A stretch of DNA of 7,630 nt from an uncultured Eubacteriales bacterium (GTDB lineage Bacteria > Bacillota > Clostridia > Oscillospirales > Acutalibacteraceae): NCBI GenBank assembly GCA_900317795.1, contig ONIF01000084.1:1-7630 (forward strand), in the 5' to 3' direction. This document shows positions 1 through 7,102 of the stretch, one piece after another. The notes below the pieces were generated by a model, which saw nothing but the letters and a program-made list of their open reading frames with translations, had not been told where the DNA came from and searched no databases. The translations under genes were made by a program, and so were the position numbers. Numbering within the stretch: the stretch's first letter is position 1; every line of letters begins with the position of its first letter.

Positions 1-1
1 T

Positions 2-1366
2 TCACTCACATTTAGTCATCAATACCACACACTCAACATGAGGGGTACGTGGAAACAAGTCAACAGGTATAGCTTTTTGTACGGAATAGCTCCTCTCTGA
101 AAAAAGTTTTACATCTCGTGCGAGCGTTGCAGGGTCGCATGATACATATACCACTCTTTTAGGCGACATTTCCGAAATGGTATCAATCAGACTGCTTTCA
201 CAGCCCTTTCTTGGAGGGTCAAGAATGATACAGTCGGGCTTTATATTACGTTTTCGGAGAGTTTCGGCAGCTTTTGCAGCGTCTGCACAGATAAACTCTG
301 CATTTGAAATATCGTTTAATACAGCATTGTTTTTGGCATCTTCAACAGCCTGGGGAATTATCTCCACACCTATCAGATTTTTTACATAATTTGCCATTGT
401 CAAGCCTATTGTGCCTGTACCGCAGTACATATCAAGCAGGATTTCATTTTTGTTTAAATCCGCAAATTCAGCAGCTTTTTGATAGAGTTTTTCGGCTTGT
501 GTACGATTTACCTGATAGAACGACAGAGGAGAAATTCTGAATTTCATGTCACACAAAATATCTGTAATATAGCCGTCACCGTAGAGAGTACGGCATTTTT
601 TGCCTGTAATGACATTTGTTTTGTCTGTATTGGTGTTGAGAACGATACTTTTTAAATTCGGCAGGCTTTCGGAAAGCATTTGCACAAGCTGTTTTTCCTT
701 GCGGAGTTCGTTTGCGTTTGCAACAATACAGACCATCAATTCATTTGTTTTTTCGGCATGACGTAAATAAAGATGTCGGAGAATGCCCGAATGGGTTTTC
801 TCGTCATAGACGGAAATGTGATTTTGATTAGCCCATTCCAGAAAAATTTTTATGGCAGGCGAAAAAGCCCTTGACTGCAATTTACAGTCATCAAGAGGAA
901 TGACACGGTGGCTTCTCGGGGCAAAAAAACCTGTTTTTATATTACCGTCACTGTCGAGGGTAATAGGAAGCTGTGCTTTATTCCTGTAAAAATTGCTTTC
1001 ATCTGCACCGATAATTTTACCTATAAGAGAGCCGTCAATACCGCCTATTCTTGTAAGAGCGTCATAAACACGTTTTTGCTTGAAATCAAGTTCGGATTGA
1101 TAGGTAATATGGCGGAACGTACAGCCTCCGCATTGATTGAAAATATTGCAGTCGGGAGAAATTCTGTTGGGAGAGGGGGAGAGGATAGTTTCAATTTTGC
1201 CGAAAGCATAGTTTTTGGCAGATTTCAGAATTTTAACTTCAGCCTTATCACCTACGGCAGATGACGGTACAAAAACTGCAAAGCCGTCTATTTTGCAGAC
1301 ACCGCTGCCCTCCGTGGTATAATCAATAATTTCTGTGGGATATATGTCATTTTTTTTAAGCGGCAT
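2..1366 (-). CDS. rlmD: 23S rRNA (uracil-C5)-methyltransferase, RlmD/RlmCD (RumA) family
   Basis: Uses S-adenosylmethionine to methylate C5 of a uracil in 23S rRNA. E. coli RlmD targets U1939; the Bacillus homologue RlmCD targets both U747 and U1939, so the target here may be either or both. Visible order (numbered from the ATG at 1366, 454 aa): N-terminal TRAM-type RNA-binding domain about 6-62; [4Fe-4S] ligand set C73-x5-C79-x2-C82 plus C161; FYQVN around 283-287; SAM-binding DMYCGTGTIG from D312; DPPRKGC at 383-389; catalytic Cys410 in YVSCDPATLARD; FPRTPHVE ending at the probable general base E445. Length is normal and nothing essential is missing. Three in-frame ATGs compete (1381, 1372, 1366). 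I chose 1366 because GGAG at 1376-1379 sits 9 nt upstream of it, but 1372 would make a TGATG overlap with the upstream Nudix stop. Either way it is translationally coupled to that gene. Family assignment is secure; exact uridine target is not. Confidence 0.96.
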   Translation of the reverse strand: MPLKKNDIYPTEIIDYTTEGSGVCKIDGFAVFVPSSAVGDKAEVKILKSAKNYAFGKIETILSPSPNRISPDCNIFNQCGGCTFRHITYQSELDFKQKRVYDALTRIGGIDGSLIGKIIGADESNFYRNKAQLPITLDSDGNIKTGFFAPRSHRVIPLDDCKLQSRAFSPAIKIFLEWANQNHISVYDEKTHSGILRHLYLRHAEKTNELMVCIVANANELRKEKQLVQMLSESLPNLKSIVLNTNTDKTNVITGKKCRTLYGDGYITDILCDMKFRISPLSFYQVNRTQAEKLYQKAAEFADLNKNEILLDMYCGTGTIGLTMANYVKNLIGVEIIPQAVEDAKNNAVLNDISNAEFICADAAKAAETLRKRNIKPDCIILDPPRKGCESSLIDTISEMSPKRVVYVSCDPATLARDVKLFSERSYSVQKAIPVDLFPRTPHVECVVLMTKCE

Positions 1367-1371
1367 TTTCA

Positions 1372-1899
1372 TCAACTCCATTCCAATTCTTTCATCAAAA
1401 TCTCAATTACACGGCATTCTCTTTCCGACATGGTTTCAAATTGAAAATGTTCCTGTTTTTTGCCGTGATGGTGAGTGCGGTTTACAGTGAGAACCGTTTC
1501 GGGCGATACCCATTCAAGCGTAAATTTTTCTTCATCTTCATATTGGTCAAGCGACTGTGCATATACGGTATCTTCGGCACTGCAAAGATAATAATAATTG
1601 TCCTGTATGAAAATATCTTCAAAATCGCCCTTTTCGATACGATGTACAAGACCGTATTCACGGACAGAATCGGGAATGACTTTCAGACCGCTTTCCTCCA
1701 TGACTTCACGGATAAGCGTATCAATGTGATTTTCACTGTTTTCAATGCCCCCTCCGGGAAATTTGTAATAATCGTATGTAAGGCTGTGTATCATGGCAAG
1801 TTTGTTATTTTTAATAATAATGCCACGCACAGACGGTCTTTTTGTAAAAGTGCCGTCTTTTTTGTAGTTTTTCCTGTCGATTTCAAAAAGTAATCTCAT
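1372..1899 (-). CDS. Nudix hydrolase
   Basis: A Mg2+-dependent pyrophosphohydrolase of the Nudix superfamily, 175 aa, cytoplasmic (no signal or membrane segment). It carries an exact Nudix box, GX5EX7REUXEEXGU, at residues 50-72: G50, E56, R64-E65, E68-E69, G71. The preceding KFPGG and the N-terminal strand RGIIIKNNKLAMIHS are typical of the fold. The C-terminal part holds WVSPETVL, common in nucleotide- and nucleotide-sugar-cleaving Nudix enzymes, and a short His cluster (HHH, near residues 144-146) with no assigned role. Substrate cannot be told from sequence; house-cleaning of damaged or excess nucleotides is the usual guess. Start: ATG 1899 preferred over the adjacent TTG 1902 because GGAGGA (1908-1913) lies 8 nt upstream. 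The stop overlaps or abuts the start of the rRNA methyltransferase gene, so the two are an operon. A terminator-like hairpin lies immediately upstream of the RBS. Confidence 0.93.
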   Translation of the reverse strand: MRLLFEIDRKNYKKDGTFTKRPSVRGIIIKNNKLAMIHSLTYDYYKFPGGGIENSENHIDTLIREVMEESGLKVIPDSVREYGLVHRIEKGDFEDIFIQDNYYYLCSAEDTVYAQSLDQYEDEEKFTLEWVSPETVLTVNRTHHHGKKQEHFQFETMSERECRVIEILMKELEWS

Positions 1900-1916
1900 C
1901 AATATTTTCCTCCATT

Positions 1917-1962
1917 AAAAAATGTCAGTCCGTGAAGTAAAACGGGACTGACAAATTTTTTT
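1917..1962 (-). terminator. Intrinsic terminator after the sugar transferase gene, bidirectional in form
   Basis: Perfect 9-bp inverted repeat, TGTCAGTCC at 1923-1931 and GGACTGACA at 1945-1953, with a 13-nt loop. Two further inner pairs are possible if G1944 bulges. Read on the minus strand the stem is followed at once by six T (A1917-A1922 on plus); read on plus it is followed by seven T (1956-1962). Its place just past the sugar transferase stop (1971) argues for termination of that minus-strand transcript. No plus-strand gene precedes it, so the plus-strand direction is probably incidental. The Nudix RBS begins 4 nt beyond the minus-strand T-tract, so the following genes need readthrough or an unseen promoter. 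Confidence 0.8.
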
Positions 1963-1970
1963 GTAATCAG

Positions 1971-2651
1971 TCATTTCAGTACTGCAAAAAATGTCATGAA
2001 CATGATTTTTATATCATAGAAAAAGTTAAATTTGCTGATATATTCAAGATTGAATTTCATTTTTTGCGGAAGAACTTCATTTACATAAACGTCATCGGGA
2101 TTTTCCGCACCGTCAAGAAGTTTCTCCTCATCTTTAAATTTGATACTTGCAAGGGAGGTTATTCCCGCAGGCATTAAAAGCGTGGCAAGCATTTCATCTG
2201 TGTATCTGTCAACATATCTTTCGACTTCGGGGCGTGTGCCGACAAATGACATATCCCCTTTGAGAACGTTGAAAAGCTGTGGGAGTTCGTCTAAACGGCA
2301 TTTTCTGAGAAATTTGCCTGCTTTGGTGACACGGCTGTCATTCTGTACAGTGACCTGTGTACCGAGTTTTTCGGCATTGGAAACCATTGTACGAAATTTG
2401 AATATATAAAATACTCTGCCGTAGGTCGTGACACGCCTTTGACGAAAAAAAACTTTTCCCTTTGAGTCGCATTTTATCCATACTGCGATTATCAGCATAA
2501 AGGGGAGGGCTATTATTGTTAAAATCAAGCCTATGATTATATCGAAGATTCTTTTTAAAACAAGGCTTGCTGTTTTTTTGCGGAGTGTTTCATAATACGG
2601 TTTAATACTGTCATTTTGGAATTTTTCGGGTAGATTTTCCCATTTTTTCAT
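1971..2651 (-). CDS. Sugar transferase (monotopic phosphoglycosyl transferase, Bac_transf family)
   Basis: Transfers a phospho-sugar from a UDP-sugar to a polyprenyl phosphate carrier, the first membrane step in exopolysaccharide, capsule or glycan synthesis. At 226 aa it is the small PglC/WcaJ-C-terminal-type catalytic unit, without the large N-terminal membrane region of WbaP. Visible: a hydrophilic N-terminus of about 30 residues; one hydrophobic segment about 36-58 starting KRIFD (the re-entrant helix of this family, with P50); FFRQRRV 68-74; FKFRTM 84-89; the catalytic Asp-Glu pair D121-E122 in LDELPQLFNVLKGDMS; then FVGTRPE 136-142, where Thr replaces the usual Pro of GPRPE. Start is ATG 2651, 6 nt after the COG3581 stop, with GAGGA (2662-2666) inside the end of that gene, so coupling is likely. 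No other glycosyltransferase is in view, which is unusual for this family. Sugar donor unknown. Confidence 0.93.
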   Translation of the reverse strand: MKKWENLPEKFQNDSIKPYYETLRKKTASLVLKRIFDIIIGLILTIIALPFMLIIAVWIKCDSKGKVFFRQRRVTTYGRVFYIFKFRTMVSNAEKLGTQVTVQNDSRVTKAGKFLRKCRLDELPQLFNVLKGDMSFVGTRPEVERYVDRYTDEMLATLLMPAGITSLASIKFKDEEKLLDGAENPDDVYVNEVLPQKMKFNLEYISKFNFFYDIKIMFMTFFAVLK

Positions 2652-2657
2652 TAAAAA

Positions 2658-3992
2658 TCAATCCTCACTTTTGGCAGCGGCTTTGACTTTGACGGTAACA
2701 GGCTTTTTGTCGGAAACAGCGGACTGTTTGTTTTTAAGTTCCTCTCTTGCAACGGCAAGCATGAGTTTAATACGGTTTTCCTGATTGACACGAGGTGCAC
2801 CCGGATCATAGTCTATTGCAACAATATTCGCCTTGCTGTGTTTCTGCTTTATCTGGCGTATCATGCCTTTGCCGTTGATGTGATTTGGCAGACACCCGAA
2901 AGGCTGTGTACACACGATATTTTCAAAACCGCTTTCCACAAGTTCAAGCATTTCGCCTGTGAGAAGCCAACCTTCACCCATTTTACTGCCGTAACCTACA
3001 ACGCCCTTTACAAGAGATTTTGTATGCTCATATTTGGTAATGGGCGTAAAGCCGTATTTTATCTGGCTGTTGACAACCATTTGTTCCAACTCTTTGAGAT
3101 AGTTAAGAAGTTTTTCAACGACAATATATTTAGCCTTGCTGCCCCCATAAAGCTTGTAATCTTCAAGCCTGTTGTCAATCTTGAACATCATAAAGCCCAT
3201 CATTCCCGGCATATTCACTTCACAGCCCTGCTCGTACAAAAACTGTTCCAAGTTATTATTCCCAAGACTTGAATATTTTACATATATTTCTCCGACAATT
3301 CCGACTTTTATTTTAGGGGTTTTCTTTATTTTGATTTTGGAGTAGTCCTCTGCAATTTCGTCAAGGATTTGTGCAATTTCTTTTCTGCGGAAACCGTGAC
3401 CGCCTGCAAGAATTTCAGTCAATTTCTGTGTCCACTCCGCAACGAGTTTGGCACTGTCGCCTTTGGTGATTTCATAGGGCTTGACTTGATTGTCAAGGCT
3501 CATAAGCATATCACCGTAGATCAATCCTGCGGCAAGCCGTCTTATCATGGGTATGGTAAGATGAAAGCCGCTGTTTTTTTCAAGTCCCGACAAATTCAGA
3601 GATATAACGGGAACTTGTTCAAAGCCTGCTTTTACAAGTGCTTTTCTGAGAAGATGAATATAATTGGAGGCACGACAGCCGCCGCCCGTCTGGGTTATCA
3701 TAAGGGCAGTCTTGTTGACATCATATTTGCCGCTTTGGAGAGCCTGTATAAACTGACCGATAACGAGCAAGGCAGGATAACAAGTATCATTATGAACGTA
3801 TTTCAAGCCGACTTGTGCAATTTCGGGACCTTCCGTTTCGAGCAATACCACTTTATATCCGTAATGCACGAATACATTTTTTAATATATTAAAGTGTATT
3901 TTTGCCATCATGGGAAGAAGAATGGTATATTCTTCTTTCATTTCCTTTGTAAAAAGCAGTCTGCCTGTTTTGTCATACATCAATTTCGCCAT
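2658..3992 (-). CDS. COG3581-type protein, partner half of the acyl-CoA dehydratase activase-related system
   Basis: A 444-aa protein matching what I know of the C-terminal part of large clostridial CoA-enzyme activase proteins (COG3581, distantly related to the HgdB/BcrB dehydratase subunits). Function is not established; a redox or iron-sulfur role is inferred from conserved cysteines. Visible: opening FTKEMKEEYTILLP (14-27), typical of the junction in fused homologues; NDTCYPALLVIGQ with C71; TGGGCRASNY with C106; C257; and CTQPFGCLPNHI with C361 and C367. No membrane segments. The last 25 or so residues are a Lys/Ala/Val-rich low-complexity tail. Start ATG 3992 has AGAAAGGA (4003-4010) 10 nt upstream. 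It lies 41 nt after the stop of the upstream activase gene; the start is 44 nt from the first base of that stop, so the two are not in register and stop readthrough could not fuse them. Very likely works with the upstream gene product. Confidence 0.88.
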   Translation of the reverse strand: MAKLMYDKTGRLLFTKEMKEEYTILLPMMAKIHFNILKNVFVHYGYKVVLLETEGPEIAQVGLKYVHNDTCYPALLVIGQFIQALQSGKYDVNKTALMITQTGGGCRASNYIHLLRKALVKAGFEQVPVISLNLSGLEKNSGFHLTIPMIRRLAAGLIYGDMLMSLDNQVKPYEITKGDSAKLVAEWTQKLTEILAGGHGFRRKEIAQILDEIAEDYSKIKIKKTPKIKVGIVGEIYVKYSSLGNNNLEQFLYEQGCEVNMPGMMGFMMFKIDNRLEDYKLYGGSKAKYIVVEKLLNYLKELEQMVVNSQIKYGFTPITKYEHTKSLVKGVVGYGSKMGEGWLLTGEMLELVESGFENIVCTQPFGCLPNHINGKGMIRQIKQKHSKANIVAIDYDPGAPRVNQENRIKLMLAVAREELKNKQSAVSDKKPVTVKVKAAAKSED

Positions 3993-4013
3993 TACTTGTC
4001 AATCCTTTCTTCT

Positions 4014-4048
4014 TAATTGCACATTGCTAATTGCTAATTGCTAATTGT
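4014..4048. repeat. Heptanucleotide tandem repeat, 5 units
   Basis: Five consecutive 7-bp units on plus: TAATTGC (4014-4020), degenerate ACATTGC (4021-4027), TAATTGC (4028-4034), TAATTGC (4035-4041), TAATTGT (4042-4048). On the minus strand the unit reads as CAATTAG. The array begins inside the last codons of the activase gene (encoding its final Ile-Ser-Asn and the TAG stop at 4034-4036) and runs to 4 nt before the RBS of the COG3581 gene. Because 7 is not a multiple of 3, the repeated TAG (minus) and TAA (plus) fall in all three frames on each strand. Similar short heptamer arrays occur between genes in some Firmicutes; no function is known to me. Confidence 0.85.
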
Positions 4049-6940
4049 CGCCAGTAGGCTTCTCAGGCGGATTTTCACTGCACCGAGATTTGTAATTTCG
4101 TCAATTTTTATCTGAGTATAGATTTTGCCGTGATGTTCGAGAATGGCACGGACTTCATCGGTTGTAATTGCGTCAACACCGCACCCGAATGAAACAAGCT
4201 GAACTAAATTCATGTTGGGGTGTTTGCTGACATATTCGGCAGCGGCATACATTCTGGAATGGTAAGTCCACTGGTTCAGCACGTCTGTATGAATTTTTTC
4301 ATGTACTTTACAGCTTACTACATCTTCGGAAATCAGTGCCACGTTAAAGCTTGTAATCAGCTTGTCAATGCCGTGATTGATTTCGGGGTCCGCATGGTAG
4401 GGGCGACCTGCAAGCACAATAATTTGTTTGCCCTGTTCCTCTGCACGCTTGATAATTTCGTCACCGTAATCACGGATTTTTTGCAGATAGCTTTCATATT
4501 CGCTGTAAGCAGCTTTTGCAGCGGCTTTCACTTCTTTCAGGGAAATGCCGTCAAAGTAATTTTTGAATTGTTCATATATTTTTTTAGGGAAATCTTTTGG
4601 GCGGTGAATGCCCACAAATTCATGGAACAGTTTCACGCCCTCAATATCTTTTGCATAAGAATAAATTACTTCGGGATAGTATGCGACAACGGGACAATTA
4701 TAGTGATTATCGCCTAAATCTTCATCAAAGTTGTAGGACATACAGGGATAAAAAATATTTGTAATGCCGTTGTCAATCAGCCACTGCACATGACCGTGCA
4801 TGAGTTTGGCAGGGAAGCAGACGGTATCTGACGGAATGGTCTGCTGACCGTGAAGATATAATTTTCTGTTGGAGAACGGGGAAGTGATGACTTCAAAACC
4901 GAGTTCCGTTAAAAACGTATGCCAGAAAGGAAGTAATTCAAACATATTCAAGCCGAGAGGGATACCGATTTTTCCACGACTGCCCTGTTTAGGCGTATAG
5001 CTTTTTAAAAGCTGTAATTTATATTGATATATATTAAAACTTTCATCGGGGGATTTCTTTGTAACAGGTTTCTCACAGCGGTTTCCTGCAATAAATTTTC
5101 TGCCGTCGCTGAATGTATTCACGGTAAGGCGGCAATTATTGCTGCACCCTCCGCAGTTGATGGATTTGATTTCATGGACAAATTCGGAAAGCTGTTTTGT
5201 AGTGAGTATGGTAGATTTTTGGTTAGGCTGAGATTTTGATTTTGCGTAGAGTGCCGCACCGTATGCACCCATTAAGCCCGAAATTTCGGGGCGGATAACA
5301 TTTGTACCCATTTCCTGTTCAAATGCACGCAGTACAGCATCATTTAAGAAAGTGCCGCCCTGCACGACAATTTTTTTACCGAGTTCACGGGGGCTTGCCA
5401 CACGGATAACTTTATAAAGGGCATTTTTGACAACGCTTAGACACAGTCCCGCTGAAATATCTTCAATGGTAGCACCGTCTTTTTGAGCCTGTTTCACGGA
5501 GGAATTCATAAATACCGTACATCTTGAGCCTAAATCGACAGGCTGTTTGGCAAGTAGTCCGAGTTTGGAAAATTCTTCGGAGGAGTAGCCGAGAGCATTG
5601 GCAAAAGTCTGTAAAAACGAGCCGCAGCCCGATGAACAAGCCTCATTTAAAAATATGTTGTCGATTGTACCGCCACGAATTTTAAAGCATTTAATATCTT
5701 GACCGCCTATATCTATGACAAACTCCACATCTGACATAAAGCTTTTTGCAGCGGTGAGATGTGCAATCGTTTCGACAATTCCGCAGTCAACGCTGAATGC
5801 ATTTTTAATAATTTCCTCACCGTAGCCCGTCACGGCAGACGAAGTTATTTTTACATCGGGATTGATTTCATAGATGTGTTCAAGAAAGTTTTTTACGATG
5901 GGAACAGGATTTCCGCTGTTGGAGAGATATTCGGAATAAAGCAAAGTGCCGTCATCGGATATGACAACACCCTTTACAGTTGTAGAGCCTGCATCTATGC
6001 CTAAATATACATCTCCACGGAAATTTTTCAAGTCGCCTTTTTTAACGGTAGCTTTGGAATGTCTTTTTCTAAACTCATCAAGTTCGGCTTGATTTCTGAA
6101 AAGGGGTTTGTTAAAAGCAAAATTTCCCGTACCTCTGTAAACCTCGACTTTTTCAATCGCTTTATCAAGGTCGGCATTTTTTTCCGCACACAAAGCCGCA
6201 CCGAGTGCAACATAATAAAGGGAATTTTCGGGACAAATGCCCTTTGTTTTAAGAGCCTTGTCAAATCCTGCTCGAAGTTGGGGGATAAAAGTGAGAGGTC
6301 CTCCTAAATATACGATATTGCCTTTAATTTCACGACCTTGTGCAAGTCCTGCAATGGTCTGATTAACGACAGCCATGAAAATACTTGCGGCAATATCGGT
6401 TTTTTTTGCCCCTTGATTTAAAAGGGGCTGAATATCGGTTTTGGCAAAAACTCCGCAGCGTGAAGCGATGGTATAAGTTTTTTCATGGTGTTGTGCAAGT
6501 TCGTTAAGCTGTTCGATAGGCACATTTAAAAGAGTAGCCATCTGGTCTATAAAAGCCCCTGTACCGCCTGCACATGAGCCGTTCATTCTGACCTCCATAC
6601 TGCCCGACAAAAACAAAATTTTTGCATCTTCTCCGCCAAGTTCTATAACGACATCTGTATTTGGTATAAAATGATTTGCAGCAACTCTTGTTGCATAGAC
6701 TTCCTGTATAAAATCAATGCCGCACGCATCGGCAATACCCATTCCTGCCGAACCCGACATTGCAATGACAGCATTTTCCGTATTTTTTACCTGCTTTTTC
6801 ACTCTTTGAAGCAGTTCGGATATTTTTTCGGTAATCTGTGAAAAATGTCTTTCATAAGTTTTGTACAGGATATTGTTATCTTCGTCAAGAACAACACATT
6901 TAACGGTTGTCGAGCCAATATCAAGACCTATCCTCACCAT
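4034..6940 (-). CDS. Tandem BcrA/D-type acyl-CoA dehydratase activase with DUF2229/COG3580 region
   Basis: 968 aa, cytoplasmic. Family knowledge: HgdC/BcrAD activators are ATP-driven [4Fe-4S] proteins that inject an electron into a partner enzyme at low potential. Domain 1 (about 2-255): phosphate loop DIGSTTVK 7-14, ELGGEDAK 100-107, cluster ligands C123 (GSCAGGTGAF) and C162 (SRCGVFAKTD). Domain 2 (about 311-568): DAGSTTVKG 316-324, DIGGQDIK 410-417, C435 (EACSSGCGSF) and C474 (SRCTVFMNS). A four-cysteine patch C596, C599, C603, C622 follows. The DUF2229/COG3580 part (about 655-968) has DTVCFPAKLMHGH (C708), C733, C749, AGRPYHADPEINHG 844-857, C877 and SFGCG (C920). Common homologues continue into COG3581 as one chain; here it is a separate downstream gene. 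Start: ATG 6940 is preferred to GTG 6964 because AAAAAGGGTG (6948-6957) sits 7 nt upstream and the fold starts at once (MVRIGLDIG). The last three codons and stop lie in a heptamer repeat. Substrate and physiological partner unknown. Confidence 0.93.
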   Translation of the reverse strand: MVRIGLDIGSTTVKCVVLDEDNNILYKTYERHFSQITEKISELLQRVKKQVKNTENAVIAMSGSAGMGIADACGIDFIQEVYATRVAANHFIPNTDVVIELGGEDAKILFLSGSMEVRMNGSCAGGTGAFIDQMATLLNVPIEQLNELAQHHEKTYTIASRCGVFAKTDIQPLLNQGAKKTDIAASIFMAVVNQTIAGLAQGREIKGNIVYLGGPLTFIPQLRAGFDKALKTKGICPENSLYYVALGAALCAEKNADLDKAIEKVEVYRGTGNFAFNKPLFRNQAELDEFRKRHSKATVKKGDLKNFRGDVYLGIDAGSTTVKGVVISDDGTLLYSEYLSNSGNPVPIVKNFLEHIYEINPDVKITSSAVTGYGEEIIKNAFSVDCGIVETIAHLTAAKSFMSDVEFVIDIGGQDIKCFKIRGGTIDNIFLNEACSSGCGSFLQTFANALGYSSEEFSKLGLLAKQPVDLGSRCTVFMNSSVKQAQKDGATIEDISAGLCLSVVKNALYKVIRVASPRELGKKIVVQGGTFLNDAVLRAFEQEMGTNVIRPEISGLMGAYGAALYAKSKSQPNQKSTILTTKQLSEFVHEIKSINCGGCSNNCRLTVNTFSDGRKFIAGNRCEKPVTKKSPDESFNIYQYKLQLLKSYTPKQGSRGKIGIPLGLNMFELLPFWHTFLTELGFEVITSPFSNRKLYLHGQQTIPSDTVCFPAKLMHGHVQWLIDNGITNIFYPCMSYNFDEDLGDNHYNCPVVAYYPEVIYSYAKDIEGVKLFHEFVGIHRPKDFPKKIYEQFKNYFDGISLKEVKAAAKAAYSEYESYLQKIRDYGDEIIKRAEEQGKQIIVLAGRPYHADPEINHGIDKLITSFNVALISEDVVSCKVHEKIHTDVLNQWTYHSRMYAAAEYVSKHPNMNLVQLVSFGCGVDAITTDEVRAILEHHGKIYTQIKIDEITNLGAVKIRLRSLLATISN

Positions 6941-6947
6941 CAGAACA

Positions 6948-6957
6948 CACCCTTTTT
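6948..6957 (-). promoter_or_regulatory. Ribosome binding site deciding the activase start
   Basis: Minus-strand AAAAAGGGTG, 7 nt before ATG 6940. It lies inside the longer reading frame that would open at GTG 6964, so it argues that the true start is the internal ATG. Confidence 0.7.
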
Positions 6958-6992
6958 GATACACACTATAATTTCTTCTTACTTAAAGTACT

Positions 6993-7021
6993 ATTATACA
7001 TTAAAAGAAAAGCAAAAAAGT
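6993..7021 (-). promoter_or_regulatory. Possible sigma-A promoter for the activase operon
   Basis: Minus-strand consensus -10 TATAAT at 6993-6998. At 17 nt spacing the -35 would be ACTTTT (7016-7021), a poor match to TTGACA. Predicted transcription start near 6986 would give a 5' leader of about 46 nt before ATG 6940. The -10 is convincing; the -35 is not, so activation or a different promoter is possible. Confidence 0.4.
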
Positions 7022-7102
7022 TCTTTAAAAGAATTATAAGTTAGAAATAAAATGTAATTTTTGGCGATATGTACAATAGAAAGTTCGACAATATGTATAG
7101 AA

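Noticed and set aside
908..1264. Plus-strand open frame of about 118 codons inside the rRNA methyltransferase gene
   Set aside because: It is antisense to an intact, motif-complete gene, has no recognisable domain or clear RBS, and is best explained as a shadow frame.
1923..1962. Minus-strand TTGTCA within the hairpin region as a -35 for the Nudix gene
   Set aside because: At 17 nt spacing the -10 position falls on stem sequence GGACTG, which bears no likeness to TATAAT.
3369..3884. Plus-strand open frame of about 171 codons opposite the COG3581 gene
   Set aside because: No family resemblance, composition typical of a reverse-complement shadow, and the minus-strand gene is convincing.
3996..4001. 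TTGACA on the minus strand just upstream of the COG3581 start, as a -35 box
   Set aside because: It lies between the RBS and the start codon; any -10 would be inside the coding sequence, so it cannot serve this gene.
4014..4048. Heptamer array considered as a CRISPR array or an attachment site
   Set aside because: Units are directly adjacent without spacers and far too short for CRISPR repeats; no integrase or other mobile-element gene is in the window.
6028..6264. Minus-strand 78-codon frame within the activase gene
   Set aside because: It lies in another frame of a conserved gene and has no motif of its own.
6964..6964. GTG at 6964 as the activase start
   Set aside because: It adds eight residues ahead of the conserved MVRIGLDIG fold start, lacks an RBS and would bury the good RBS of ATG 6940.
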